From contig JACJYU010000005.1 in NCBI GenBank assembly GCA_020635915.1, forward strand, positions 36,489 through 100,488: a DNA stretch of 64,000 nt. Reading direction: 5' to 3'. This document shows, one piece after another, positions 17,430-25,972 of this stretch. A program made the position numbers and the translations under genes. The stretch comes from Flammeovirgaceae bacterium. GTDB taxonomy: Bacteria > Bacteroidota > Bacteroidia > Cytophagales > Cyclobacteriaceae. The notes below the pieces were generated by a model, which was given only the letters and a program-made list of their open reading frames with translations, did no database searches and was not told where the DNA came from. How positions within the stretch are numbered: the stretch's first letter is position 1; each line of letters opens with the position of its first letter.

Positions 17430-18343
17430 AAAAAACGAAAGCAATACTGGCCATGATGCTACCCTCCATGGGGGCATTGGCCCAATCCGATAATGCAGCT
17501 AAAGGAACAATGTGGGACGACCCCATTTCCCTCTTTTATGTAACCGTGGGCTTTATGGCGATCGTGGCACTGCTGGTCGTTATTGTGGCATTGTACCTGC
17601 TGCAAGTGCTGCGGTATATGAACAAGGATGCTGCGGTAAAACAAGCCAGGCAAAAAGGGGTGGAATACGTTGAAGGGCCCGGATGGTGGGAAAAGCTAAG
17701 CCGGAAAATGCACGGGTATGTTCCTGTGGAGAAGGAGGAAACCATTGTCATGGAGCATAGCTATGACGGGATCAGGGAGTTGGACAACCACCTGCCCCCT
17801 TGGTGGAAATGGTTGTTTTATGGAAGCATCATATGGGGGGTAGTGTACTTGATTGCCTATCATGTTACGGATTCGCTGCCTCTTCAAACGGAGGAATACA
17901 ACACGGAAGTGGCTCAGGCCGAAGAACAAGTGAGAAAGTTAAAGGCCGCCAACCCCGGGACCGTTATTGACGAGAATACGGTGGTTTTGGCCACGGATGC
18001 CACCGCCCTGGCCGAAGGGAAGGAGACCTTTACCAACATATGCGCGTCATGCCACCGGATGGATGGCGGGGGCGATATCGGCCCCAACCTTACCGACCAA
18101 TATTGGAAACATGGAGGCTCGATACAGGATGTGTTCAAAACCGTGAAAAATGGGGTGCCCAATACAAACATGGTGGCCTGGGGCGGGGCACTGAGCCCGG
18201 AGAAAATGCAAAACGTATCCAGCTATGTATTGTCATTGCAGGGGACAAACCCGCCCAATGCCAAGGCCCCGGAAGGCGACTTGTACAAACCTGACGCCAA
18301 GCCGGCCGCTGGCGATTCGTTAAAGGCACAGTCATCCCTGTAA
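17426..18343 (+). CDS. ccoP: cbb3 oxidase CcoP subunit with a single haem c site
   Basis: A 305-residue protein: an N-terminal hydrophobic segment, a membrane helix (FMAIVALLVVIVALYLLQVL), the FixP N-terminal signature DNHLPPWWKWLFYGSIIWG around residue 115, then a cytochrome c domain with one CASCH haem motif (near residue 208) and a possible Met ligand in NTNMVAWGG. Classical proteobacterial CcoP has two CXXCH sites; here the C-terminal tail after residue 275 is Pro/Ala-rich with no second site. It passes electrons from donor cytochromes to CcoO/CcoN. Confidence 0.94.
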   Translation: MKKTKAILAMMLPSMGALAQSDNAAKGTMWDDPISLFYVTVGFMAIVALLVVIVALYLLQVLRYMNKDAAVKQARQKGVEYVEGPGWWEKLSRKMHGYVPVEKEETIVMEHSYDGIRELDNHLPPWWKWLFYGSIIWGVVYLIAYHVTDSLPLQTEEYNTEVAQAEEQVRKLKAANPGTVIDENTVVLATDATALAEGKETFTNICASCHRMDGGGDIGPNLTDQYWKHGGSIQDVFKTVKNGVPNTNMVAWGGALSPEKMQNVSSYVLSLQGTNPPNAKAPEGDLYKPDAKPAAGDSLKAQSSL

Positions 18344-18376
18344 AAGACAAGACAGAAAAGCGTGAAAGGGAAAGAA

Positions 18377-19807
18377 ATGCAGGAAAACCTATATGAATTT
18401 GACGAGGAATTTCGCGATTCCATCTCCACGGTGGATGCCGAAGGAAAACGGGTGTGGGTGTACCCTAAGAAGCCATCCGGAAGGTTTCACAATTGGCGCA
18501 TTGTAGTCAGTGTATTTTTGCTGTCCGTTCTCTTTGCGGGGCCGTTTATCCGGATGAACGGGAAGCCTTTTGTCCTTTTGAATTTCTTTGAGCGTAAATT
18601 CATCATCTTTGGGCAGGTATTTTGGCCCCAGGATTTTTTCCTGTTGGCGCTCACATTGGTGACCTTTTTTGTTTTCATTGCCCTGTTCACGGTTGCCTTT
18701 GGCAGGATCTGGTGCGGTTGGATGTGCCCACAGACCCTTTTTATGGAAATGGTGTTCAGGAAAATCGAATATTGGATCGAAGGGGATGCCAATGAACAAC
18801 GAAAACTGGACAAGGCGCCCTGGACCGGGAAGAAAATCGTCAAGAAGGCCGGTAAACAAATAATATTCATTGCCATTTCGCTGTTGATTGCCCACCTGGT
18901 GATGGCCTATATGGTAGGCGTGGACGAGGTGGTCAATATCGTAAGCCAGCCGCCCTCCGAACATATGGCCGGCTTTATCGGGCTACTGACTTTTACGGGC
19001 ATCTTTTATGGGGTGTTTGCCAGGTTCAGGGAGCAAGCCTGCATTGCGGTATGCCCTTACGGAAGGCTTCAGGGGGTGCTCCTGGTAAAAGATTCGTTGG
19101 TGGTGGCGTATGATTGGCTGCGTGGGGAACCAAGGGGAAAAATCAGGAAAAACGAAACCATGGATTCGCACAAGGGGGATTGCATTGATTGCAAGCTCTG
19201 TGTGCACGTGTGCCCTACCGGGATTGACATACGAAACGGGACACAGCTCGAATGTGTGAATTGCACGGCCTGCATTGATGCCTGTGATGACGTAATGGTG
19301 AAGATAGGCAAACCGAAAGGGCTGATCAGGTATTCATCCTACAACGCCATTAAGGAAGGGGTGCTGAAGGTATTTACGCCACGGATAGCGGGGTACAGTG
19401 TGGTGCTTGTGGCATTGGTAAGCATGTTGGTGTATTTTGTTGCCACACGTGCCGATATCGACACCACGGTTTTAAAGGCCCCCGGAACGTTGTACTCCAA
19501 AACAGAGGATGGCCAGATCACCAATGTGTACAATATTGAGTTTGTGAACAAAACCTTTAACGATGTGGCCCTTGAAGTGAAGGTGGAAGCCCCGGATGCC
19601 GCTTCCTTGTTGAAAATCGGGGACCCCAATATTGTGGTGCCCAAAGAAGGAAAATTGAAAGGCCTGTTTATGATCAAACTCCCCGAAGAGGACATCAGTT
19701 CGATGAAAATGAACGTGACGCTGGGGATTTACCAGGATGGCAGGAAAATAGAAACCGCAAATGCGCGTTTTATAGGACCGATAATGGCCAATAGGGACAA
19801 AAAATAA
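18377..19807 (+). CDS. ccoG: CcoG (FixG/RdxA-like) iron-sulfur oxidase assembly protein
   Basis: About 476 residues from the ATG at 18377, preceded by an AAAGGGAAAG ribosome-binding stretch; a GTG at 18362 is an alternative. Membrane helices and a first cysteine motif (GRIWCGWMCPQT) are followed by CIAVCPYGR and two 4Fe-4S ferredoxin motifs (CIDCKLCVHVCPTGI and CVNCTACIDACDD). The C-terminal 120 residues are an Ig-like periplasmic domain. CcoG is thought to reduce copper for insertion into the cbb3 active site. Lies 33 bp after ccoP. Confidence 0.96.
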   Translation: MQENLYEFDEEFRDSISTVDAEGKRVWVYPKKPSGRFHNWRIVVSVFLLSVLFAGPFIRMNGKPFVLLNFFERKFIIFGQVFWPQDFFLLALTLVTFFVFIALFTVAFGRIWCGWMCPQTLFMEMVFRKIEYWIEGDANEQRKLDKAPWTGKKIVKKAGKQIIFIAISLLIAHLVMAYMVGVDEVVNIVSQPPSEHMAGFIGLLTFTGIFYGVFARFREQACIAVCPYGRLQGVLLVKDSLVVAYDWLRGEPRGKIRKNETMDSHKGDCIDCKLCVHVCPTGIDIRNGTQLECVNCTACIDACDDVMVKIGKPKGLIRYSSYNAIKEGVLKVFTPRIAGYSVVLVALVSMLVYFVATRADIDTTVLKAPGTLYSKTEDGQITNVYNIEFVNKTFNDVALEVKVEAPDAASLLKIGDPNIVVPKEGKLKGLFMIKLPEEDISSMKMNVTLGIYQDGRKIETANARFIGPIMANRDKK

Positions 19808-19808
19808 A

Positions 19809-20240
19809 ATGGATATGCATTTTGGGAAATGGATAATAGTGTCGTTTGTGCTTTTTGCCGTTTTTATAGCAACCCTGGTCACGGTTTGCGTAAGGCAGGA
19901 CATCAACCTGGTAAGGCCCGACTACTACCGGGAGGAATTGATGCATCAGCAAAAAATGGTCCTTATTCAAAATACAAGGTCCCTGAAGGCACTGCCGGTC
20001 ATTTCCATTTCAAAAAACGTTTTGACGGTTTCGTTTCCCGGATTTGAACAATTGGAAAAGGGCGAGCTGAAGTTATTGCGGCCCTCTGACATCAAATTGG
20101 ACAGAACATTCGCCCTGCAGGCAGGCCACCAGCAGCAACAATTTCCCCTGGATGTGTGGAGCAAGGGGTTGTACAGGGCCAGTCTGCAATGGACGATGGG
20201 GGGAAAGGAGTTTTATTACGAACGCTTAATCGTACTCTGA
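19809..20240 (+). CDS. ccoH: CcoH (FixH-like) oxidase assembly protein
   Basis: A 143-residue protein with one N-terminal membrane helix (KWIIVSFVLFAVFIATLVTVCV) and the conserved RPDYYREELMHQQKM segment that follows it in FixH proteins, then a small periplasmic beta domain. CcoH stabilises the assembling cbb3 complex. It starts one base after the ccoG stop and its own stop overlaps the next ATG (TGATG at 20238), so translational coupling is likely. Confidence 0.93.
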   Translation: MDMHFGKWIIVSFVLFAVFIATLVTVCVRQDINLVRPDYYREELMHQQKMVLIQNTRSLKALPVISISKNVLTVSFPGFEQLEKGELKLLRPSDIKLDRTFALQAGHQQQQFPLDVWSKGLYRASLQWTMGGKEFYYERLIVL

Positions 20241-20923
20241 TGTACCTCACCGCCATACTTATGGGGCTTGCCGGTGGGCTACATTGCGTGGGCATGTGTG
20301 GCCCATTGGTATTGGCCGCCACGGCAAAGCACCCTTTTGTGGGGGGCAAATTGATCTATAGCCTGGGGCGGGTACTTACCTATGCTCTACTGGGGATGTT
20401 GGCGGGTGCAGTCGGAGGGCTTATCCAGGTTGCACAATTCCAAAGTGTGCTGGCATTTGTGTTGGGTGGCGTGTTTTTATTGGTGGGCTTTGGTGCGATA
20501 AGTGGGGTGCATATCCCGGTGCTGTCATCGGTTGTCCACTGGTTTGCCAATTGGCTAAAGGCAACATTTGGGGATTTTCTACGCGAACGGAAAAACATCT
20601 TTTTTTTGGGGATGCTCAATGGCCTTCTTCCCTGTGGGCTTACGTACCTGGCCTTTACTTATTGCCTTACCCTCGATAGCTTTGTTGAAGGGTTTTTGTT
20701 CATGGCCACCTTTGGCACAGGCACCGTCCCGGTGATGGTAGGCCTGCTATGGGTGCTGGGCAGCGTGCTGGGCAAGCTTAGGATGAACTATAGGAGGATT
20801 AGCATGATCGTGATGATAGCAATAGGGGGCTTGGTGATGGGCCGGGCGTTGATGTCGCACGGAAACCACACGGGGCCAGGAGGCCAAAACAGTACCCTTG
20901 CCAGTGAGGTATTATGCCGATAG
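20240..20923 (+). CDS. UreH/SafE-like membrane protein of the cbb3 operon
   Basis: A 227-residue polytopic membrane protein with about six helices, starting at the ATG that overlaps the ccoH stop. Paired Cys motifs HCVGMCGP in the first helix and LPCGLTY in the fourth are the pattern of the UreH-like / DsbD-related transporter group annotated as sulfite exporter TauE/SafE family. Its fixed place after ccoH, and the absence of the copper ATPase ccoI from this operon, suggest a part in copper supply or thiol reduction for oxidase assembly. That role is inference. Confidence 0.88.
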   Translation: MYLTAILMGLAGGLHCVGMCGPLVLAATAKHPFVGGKLIYSLGRVLTYALLGMLAGAVGGLIQVAQFQSVLAFVLGGVFLLVGFGAISGVHIPVLSSVVHWFANWLKATFGDFLRERKNIFFLGMLNGLLPCGLTYLAFTYCLTLDSFVEGFLFMATFGTGTVPVMVGLLWVLGSVLGKLRMNYRRISMIVMIAIGGLVMGRALMSHGNHTGPGGQNSTLASEVLCR

Positions 20924-21040
20924 GCCATTTTTATTGTTGGCCGAAATGGTTACTTTTACTAGCATTAAAACCACGTTTGGCAATGGCCAGCCCGATTGAT
21001 GGGCATAGTCCGTTCCAGCTTAAATTAAATTGACCGACAA

Positions 21041-21889
21041 ATGAAACGAATCCTTGTACCTACAGATTTCTCCAAGATATCCATCACTGCCCTGGAAGTG
21101 GCATGCGAGATTGCCAAAAAGGCGGGGGCGGATGTAATTGCCCTGCACGTAGTGGAAGAGGCAACATCCGAATCTTTCAGGGTGACCGGGGAGGTAGTGC
21201 CACGAAGCTTTGAAGACAAGTTGTATACCTACAAGCTCCTGGAGAAAGCAAAGAAGCAATTGGAGAAACTGGTACACGATCCCAAATTTTCGGCCATCAA
21301 ATTGGACGGGGAGTTGAGGTTGGGCAATCCGTTTCACGGGATGAACGCCATTATTACCGAACAAAAAGTTGACCTGGTGGTAATGGGGACCAGGGGCCAG
21401 ACCCGGTTGGCGGAAATGATCATCGGTTCGAACACTGAGAAGGTGGTGCGCCATTCAAAAGTGCCAGTGCTGTCCGTCAACAAGAAGCCTTCCAGGGTCA
21501 ATTTTAAGAACATCGTATATGCCACTTCCATGTCAAAAAACGAAGAGAAGTTTTCCAAGATAGTGGTGGAGGCACAGAAAATGTACAATGCCAAAATCCA
21601 CCTGGTGCGGGTGAACACGCCAGGCGATTTTCAACGCGACCGCATTGCCAAGGACTATATGGATAAGTTCGCCAAAAAGCTCGGGCTTAAGAACTACACC
21701 ATCAACGTCTATAACGATTTGACCGAAGAGGAGGGCATCATTTACTTTGCCGAAAGCATCAATGCCGATATGATAGCCATGGCCACACATGGCCGGACGG
21801 GCTTTGCGCACGTATTGGCCGGAAGCATAGCCGAAGAAGTGGTCAACCATGCCAAACGCCCGGTGCTTACGTATGTGATCAAGAAATGA
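21041..21889 (+). CDS. Tandem-domain universal stress protein (UspA family)
   Basis: A 282-residue protein made of two Usp domains. The first starts MKRILVPTDFS and ends with the ATP-binding motif GTRGQTRLAEMIIGS and VPVLSVNK; the second (FKNIVYATSMS...) ends with THGRTGFAHVLAGS and RPVLTYVIKK. Both motifs keep the G-x2-G-x9-G-S spacing closely (the second has ATHG), so nucleotide binding is likely in both. In Bacteroidota such genes often accompany oxygen-limited respiration; here it follows the cbb3 operon by 117 bp. It ends at a terminator just before the J-domain gene. Confidence 0.95.
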   Translation: MKRILVPTDFSKISITALEVACEIAKKAGADVIALHVVEEATSESFRVTGEVVPRSFEDKLYTYKLLEKAKKQLEKLVHDPKFSAIKLDGELRLGNPFHGMNAIITEQKVDLVVMGTRGQTRLAEMIIGSNTEKVVRHSKVPVLSVNKKPSRVNFKNIVYATSMSKNEEKFSKIVVEAQKMYNAKIHLVRVNTPGDFQRDRIAKDYMDKFAKKLGLKNYTINVYNDLTEEEGIIYFAESINADMIAMATHGRTGFAHVLAGSIAEEVVNHAKRPVLTYVIKK

Positions 21890-21916
21890 CCTTTTACCAG
21901 ATAAAATAGGAAGGAG

Positions 21917-21944
21917 GCCCGTCTGGTACGGGCTTTACTTTTTT
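21917..21944 (+). terminator. Intrinsic terminator after universal stress protein
   Basis: GCCCGT, a CTGGT loop and ACGGGC form a 6 bp stem followed by TTTAC and six T. It lies 27 bp after the stop at 21889 and directly precedes the ribosome-binding site (AAGAGGAG) of the J-domain gene. Confidence 0.75.
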
Positions 21945-21954
21945 AAAGAGGAGC

Positions 21955-22752
21955 ATGGAGGATTATTATCAAATCCTTGGCATAAGCCCGCAAGCCACAC
22001 AATGGGAAGTAAGGCGCTCGTTTCGAAGGTTGGCGGTGCTTTACCATCCCGATAAAAACAACACCAAAGAAGGAGAGGAGAGGTTCAAGGAAATCAACCG
22101 GGCGTACGAAGTGCTGGGCCACCCCGAAAAGAGGGCACAATACGACTTTGCCCTTGCTCATGGACAACCCCCTCCCGTCACCACCGCCCCGCCCCACAGG
22201 GACCCCGCCTACCGAAGGAAGCCCAGGACGGCCTATACGCCAAGGGAAGCACGGCAAAGCGTTCCGGAACTCATGGCGGAATTTTTGCCCAAGTTCAGGT
22301 GGATATGCTACGTAGGGTTAGTGGTGACCATATCCGTGGCCATCGACTACCTGTTGCCGTTCAAAAATTACCAGGATGGCATCCAGGAAATCAACAGGAT
22401 ATACAGGACCGGGAGGGGAGGCGGCATGATCTATGATCACGATGAACTGGTCACCAGGAGTGGCGCTCGCATTGAATTGCAGGAGGGAGACGTGCTCCAT
22501 TTTAAGGAGGCCTCCTATGTTAACATTCAACAAACCATTTTGTTTGGCAAGATGGTGACTGCGGCAGTTCCTTCAGGCCAATATCAGGTAAGGGTGGCTG
22601 CCATTTACGGGAATTTGTCCTTTATCCCCCTGATCCTCTTCGTTTCTTCCTTGCTGGGGTCCATTATTAGGAGCAATGTGGAATTTCCTTTTAACCTTTC
22701 CATTGTTTCTTTCATACTTTTGGTTATCGTAACATTTTTATTAATCAGGTAA
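21955..22752 (+). CDS. Membrane-bound J-domain (DnaJ-like) protein
   Basis: A 265-residue protein whose first 65 residues are a complete J domain, with the HPD motif in VLYHPDKNN and the closing YEVLGHPEKRAQYD helix, so it should stimulate an Hsp70 ATPase. It lacks the Gly/Phe and zinc regions of DnaJ. Membrane helices lie near 120-140 (YVGLVVTISVAIDYLL) and at the C-terminus (FIPLILFVSSLLGSII and IVSFILLVIVTFLLI), with a predicted extracytoplasmic loop between. Strong ribosome-binding site AAGAGGAG. One base separates its stop from the eIF1-like gene. Confidence 0.92.
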   Translation: MEDYYQILGISPQATQWEVRRSFRRLAVLYHPDKNNTKEGEERFKEINRAYEVLGHPEKRAQYDFALAHGQPPPVTTAPPHRDPAYRRKPRTAYTPREARQSVPELMAEFLPKFRWICYVGLVVTISVAIDYLLPFKNYQDGIQEINRIYRTGRGGGMIYDHDELVTRSGARIELQEGDVLHFKEASYVNIQQTILFGKMVTAAVPSGQYQVRVAAIYGNLSFIPLILFVSSLLGSIIRSNVEFPFNLSIVSFILLVIVTFLLIR

Positions 22753-22753
22753 T

Positions 22754-23110
22754 ATGGGAAAAAAGAAATCCAATGCATGGAAGGACAGGGAGGGCGTGGT
22801 GTACTCCACCAATCAGGACTTTGAATATGCCACGGGCCAGCCACAGGAGCAGGGGACACTGGCGCCCGCACAACAAAACTTGAAAGTGATGCTGGACAAA
22901 AGCGGCAGGGCCGGCAAGCAGGTGACCCTGGTCAAAGGGTTTATCGGCATCCCTGCCGACCTGGACACCCTTACCAAAAAGCTAAAAACCAAATGTGGGG
23001 TGGGAGGGTCGTGCAAGGAAGGCGAGATAATAATTCAGGGCGATGTGCGCGAAAAGGTAATGGCACTATTGGCCAAAGACGGGTACAGGGTGAAAAAGAG
23101 CGGGCAGTAA
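22754..23110 (+). CDS. SUI1/eIF1-like translation factor (YciH family)
   Basis: A 118-residue protein. The C-terminal 75 residues carry the SUI1 fold signature: RAGKQVTLVKGF, LDTLTKKLKTKCGVGGSCKEGEI and IIQGDVREKVMALLAKDGY. Bacterial homologues (YciH) affect start-codon fidelity in vitro. The N-terminal 45 residues are polar and probably disordered. The start is one base after the J-domain stop, so the two are one operon. A GC-rich hairpin without T tract follows. Confidence 0.94.
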   Translation: MGKKKSNAWKDREGVVYSTNQDFEYATGQPQEQGTLAPAQQNLKVMLDKSGRAGKQVTLVKGFIGIPADLDTLTKKLKTKCGVGGSCKEGEIIIQGDVREKVMALLAKDGYRVKKSGQ

Positions 23111-23150
23111 GCAGGCCGTTCCCTTGCGGAACGGCCTGCCCCGCTATAGG

Positions 23151-24281
23151 TTATTTGCCTTCCTTCACTTTCTTTAACTCATCCTCATAGGCATTTAAAA
23201 ACTGCTTCTGGTTTTCGGGGAGGTTTTTGATGGCCAGTTCCCAATACTTTACTGCATTCTTTTTGTCGCCCATTGCCGTATACCCACGTGCAAGGCCTAC
23301 ATTGGTCGTGAACTTATCTTCAGGATGGAGCTTCTGGTTGGTTTTGAACACTTCCATCGCCTTGTCGTTTTTGCCTGCCATGATCAGGGAGCGGCCATAG
23401 AAGTGTATTTGGGTCACGGTGGCAGTAGGATGGTTGATGGCCTTGTCCATTACCTGCTCCGCTTCGTTATCCTTGCCCATGGCATTTAGTACGGTGGCCT
23501 TGGTTTGCAGGGTGGAGAAATTTTCCTGGCCTACAAACGCGCCACTAATGGCCGCATCGGCCCAGGTGAGGGCCTCTTCCAGGTTTATCTTGTTGGAGGC
23601 GCAAAAGTTGGCGGCATTGGCAAAATTTTGATAGGTAAAACCCTGGGACCCCCTCAATTCGTTCCTTAGGGCGGCCACATACACATCGTTGATGTTGGGC
23701 ACTTCGATGGCAATGGGTGCCTTTTTGTTCTCCCATTTCATAAACGCCACGGCCGAGTTGGGTTGGCGGTTTTCAAAACCATAGGTAAGGTATTCCGTAT
23801 ATTCGTTTTCCACCGGGGTGGATGGGGCACGCACGGCATCTTCTTTGGCATCATAAAAGAAACTGCCCCAACTGGTGGAGTTATGGGAAAGGATGTATGT
23901 CCAGGGCGCGTCTTTTTCCACGATAAGGAACAGGCCATACGTGCCTGCTTTTACCTCCTTGCCGCCAAACTTTACGTCATGTGAAAATGAAATGGTGACA
24001 TTTTCATTGGCGCCTGCCCTCCAGGGCGCTGCCGTGGAGGTGCCAAAGCCTAAATTGTTAAGGCCATAGGGCACCAGTTCCCCCCAGATATGACCTTTAC
24101 GGTCCGTGCCGTCAGGGGCGTGCACTTTTGGACTGCTGTAATTGATCGTGACTTTCACCGGGCCGATCCATTGGGTGACTTCTGCTTTTTGGTTTCCCCC
24201 ACTGGGCGGCAGGGTAATCCCTTGTGGGAAGGCGGCCGTTGTGACCAAACCGGCAATCATGATGGTAAATAATGCTTTCAT
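23151..24281 (-). CDS. DUF2911 / TPR exported protein
   Basis: A 376-residue protein with signal peptide (TIMIAGLVTTAAFPQ). Residues 25-195 are a DUF2911 domain (VKVTINYSSPKVH, APWRAGANENVTI, VKAGTYGLFLIVEKDAPW, AVAFMKWENKKA). Residues 220-375 carry about three to four tetratricopeptide repeats (EALTWADAAISG, AEQVMDKAINHP, AMEVFKTNQKLHP, AVKYWELAIKNLP). The domain pair is common in Bacteroidota; TPRs imply a protein partner. It is convergent with the eIF1-like gene and shares core motifs with the DUF2911 gene at 8504. Confidence 0.92.
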   Translation of the reverse strand: MKALFTIMIAGLVTTAAFPQGITLPPSGGNQKAEVTQWIGPVKVTINYSSPKVHAPDGTDRKGHIWGELVPYGLNNLGFGTSTAAPWRAGANENVTISFSHDVKFGGKEVKAGTYGLFLIVEKDAPWTYILSHNSTSWGSFFYDAKEDAVRAPSTPVENEYTEYLTYGFENRQPNSAVAFMKWENKKAPIAIEVPNINDVYVAALRNELRGSQGFTYQNFANAANFCASNKINLEEALTWADAAISGAFVGQENFSTLQTKATVLNAMGKDNEAEQVMDKAINHPTATVTQIHFYGRSLIMAGKNDKAMEVFKTNQKLHPEDKFTTNVGLARGYTAMGDKKNAVKYWELAIKNLPENQKQFLNAYEDELKKVKEGK

Positions 24282-24385
24282 AATACATTGATGGGTTGAG
24301 GTTAAGAATGATAGATCTCATTTTCTTAAACGTAATCCTTCCATAAGGTTGCTAACCCGATAGGGGGTATTTTCCCCGGTGTTTT

Positions 24386-25285
24386 TCAGATGAAACCGGC
24401 ATGTGCCGGCAGTGATACCCATAGCGTGGAGGGGTTTATCATGATGTCAAACCTTGCTGCCGTCCCCGCAGCTTCCCCATCAATGTGGTAGGGCACTTCC
24501 TCGTTGGTTGACATTTGAATTTCCCTGGCCTGGAACAACCGTACTTGTTTGGATGGGGTCAGGGATTTGTTAAAGAGCTTGAGGACAAACCGCAGCCCTT
24601 GCCAGGTATTCATTTTGTTCACCATGCATACATCGATCAATTGGTCGCAAAGTGAAGCGGAAGGTGCAATGTAGGCATTGTTGCCAAATTGTGATGAGTT
24701 GGCAAATGAAATGCTGAACAGGTTTTCTTTTGTAACCTTGCCATCCACCACCACCTCACAGTCAAAAGTTTTAAACTTGTTGAACTGCCCTACCACATGT
24801 TTCCCATAGGTAAGCGGCCCCCTTTTTCCATCCCTTGCAAACAGCCCTGCCACATGGCCATCGAAGCCTATCCCCGACACATTTATGGAAAGCCGTCCAT
24901 TGACTTGGATGGTATCAATGTGTTTGGTTTTGTCCATATCAAGCATCGACAGGGCATCTTCCATGGAGAGAGGGATTTTCAGGTGCCTGGCCAGGCCGTT
25001 GCCCGATCCTTTTGGTAATATGCCCAGGGTTACGGCCGATCCCACCAACCCCTGTGCCACTTCGTTTACCGTGCCATCGCCACCCACGGCAAAAACCATT
25101 TTCATGTTTTCCTCCACGGCCATTTTTGCCAGGGCAATGCCATGCCCGGGGCCATGCGTAAATTCAATGGTGCACCCCAGGCCCCTCTTGCCACAATGTT
25201 CCAATATCTTTTTTTCCAGGGCTGATGAATACCCTGTGCCCGCGTGTTTGTTTACAATAAATAAAACCTTGTTGCTGCCGCCCAT
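24386..25285 (-). CDS. YegS/DAGK-type lipid kinase
   Basis: A 299-residue diacylglycerol/sphingosine kinase-like enzyme. The ATG at 25285 is preferred over an in-frame TTG at 25318 because VLFIVNKHAGTGYS, the start of the fold, then lies close to the N-terminus. Motifs: nucleotide-binding GGDGTVNEVAQGL (near residue 65), GSGNGLARHL (near 92) and a second domain with IDVCMVNKM. It phosphorylates a lipid hydroxyl, substrate unknown. Divergent from the small hypothetical gene at 25337, with 51 bp between. Confidence 0.92.
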   Translation of the reverse strand: MGGSNKVLFIVNKHAGTGYSSALEKKILEHCGKRGLGCTIEFTHGPGHGIALAKMAVEENMKMVFAVGGDGTVNEVAQGLVGSAVTLGILPKGSGNGLARHLKIPLSMEDALSMLDMDKTKHIDTIQVNGRLSINVSGIGFDGHVAGLFARDGKRGPLTYGKHVVGQFNKFKTFDCEVVVDGKVTKENLFSISFANSSQFGNNAYIAPSASLCDQLIDVCMVNKMNTWQGLRFVLKLFNKSLTPSKQVRLFQAREIQMSTNEEVPYHIDGEAAGTAARFDIMINPSTLWVSLPAHAGFI

Positions 25286-25336
25286 TGGAATTGCAAAAAA
25301 GAGTTGGTAAGTTAACAATTACAACAGACCTGGGCT

Positions 25337-25687
25337 ATGGATCATTTTGTGCCGAGAAAAATAAAGTTTAAGGCCTGGAACAGCGAGGCCAAATTACTGA
25401 CGAGATTGGACCGTATCGACTGCAATAAGGGTGAATTGTTCAGCAAGGGCCATGTGCTGCTGCAGTTTACGGGCGTGTTGGACAAAGGGGAGGAAGAGGT
25501 TTATGAAATGGACGTGTTGCTTGTTTATTCGGAAAAGTACCTGGTGTATTGGAGCCCGGAAAAAAACGGGTGGTACTACTTGGGCCTGGACAATGCCCTG
25601 GGGCCTGCCCCATTTTTAACTGAGAATGCAAAGACAATGAAAAGGCTTGGCAACTATTTTGAGTTGCAGGACCAAGGCACCTCCTAA
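25337..25687 (+). CDS. Hypothetical protein, beta-rich, 116 residues
   Basis: No signal peptide or membrane helix. Composition is rich in aromatic residues (YLVYWSPEKNGWYYLGLDN), suggesting a compact beta-sheet domain. I do not recognise the family. It is divergent from the lipid kinase and its last 4 bp overlap the convergent acyl carrier protein gene, both stop codons being read on opposite strands. The clean start at 25337 and codon use like its neighbours support a real gene. Confidence 0.65.
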   Translation: MDHFVPRKIKFKAWNSEAKLLTRLDRIDCNKGELFSKGHVLLQFTGVLDKGEEEVYEMDVLLVYSEKYLVYWSPEKNGWYYLGLDNALGPAPFLTENAKTMKRLGNYFELQDQGTS

Positions 25688-25917
25688 AGTTTGGATTCAA
25701 TGTATTTTACCGCCTGGCTGATGGTTTGCATTTTTTCGGCATCGTCATCGGGGATTTTGATGTCAAAAGTTTGTTCAAAGTCCATCACCAGCTCGGCATA
25801 GTCCAATGAGTCAATGCCGAGGTCTTTTACAAAGTTGGCGTCTGGGGTTATTTCTGATTCGGGGATGCCTAATTTCTCAACTAAGATGGAGGTGACTTTT
25901 TTCTGAATTTCGGACAT
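25684..25917 (-). CDS. acpP: Acyl carrier protein
   Basis: A 77-residue ACP starting MSEIQKKV, with the phosphopantetheine Ser in the conserved LGIDSLDYAELV motif (near residue 37), a region of acidic helix II and closing AVKYIESKL. Length and acidity match AcpP of fatty acid synthesis. Unlike many genomes, no fab genes are next to it. An ATG at 25941 would add eight residues and is less likely. Upstream lies the two-component pair on the same strand, 55 bp away. Confidence 0.95.
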   Translation of the reverse strand: MSEIQKKVTSILVEKLGIPESEITPDANFVKDLGIDSLDYAELVMDFEQTFDIKIPDDDAEKMQTISQAVKYIESKL

Positions 25918-25972
25918 AACAAGCTGCTTGGTTCGCTGCAAAGCTAGAAAATATAAATGGATTTTCGAGGGC

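Noticed and set aside
23111..23139. Perfect 12 bp hairpin between eIF1-like and DUF2911/TPR genes as terminator
   Set aside because: No T run follows on either strand, so it is not a standard intrinsic terminator; it may still be an RNA stability element between convergent genes.
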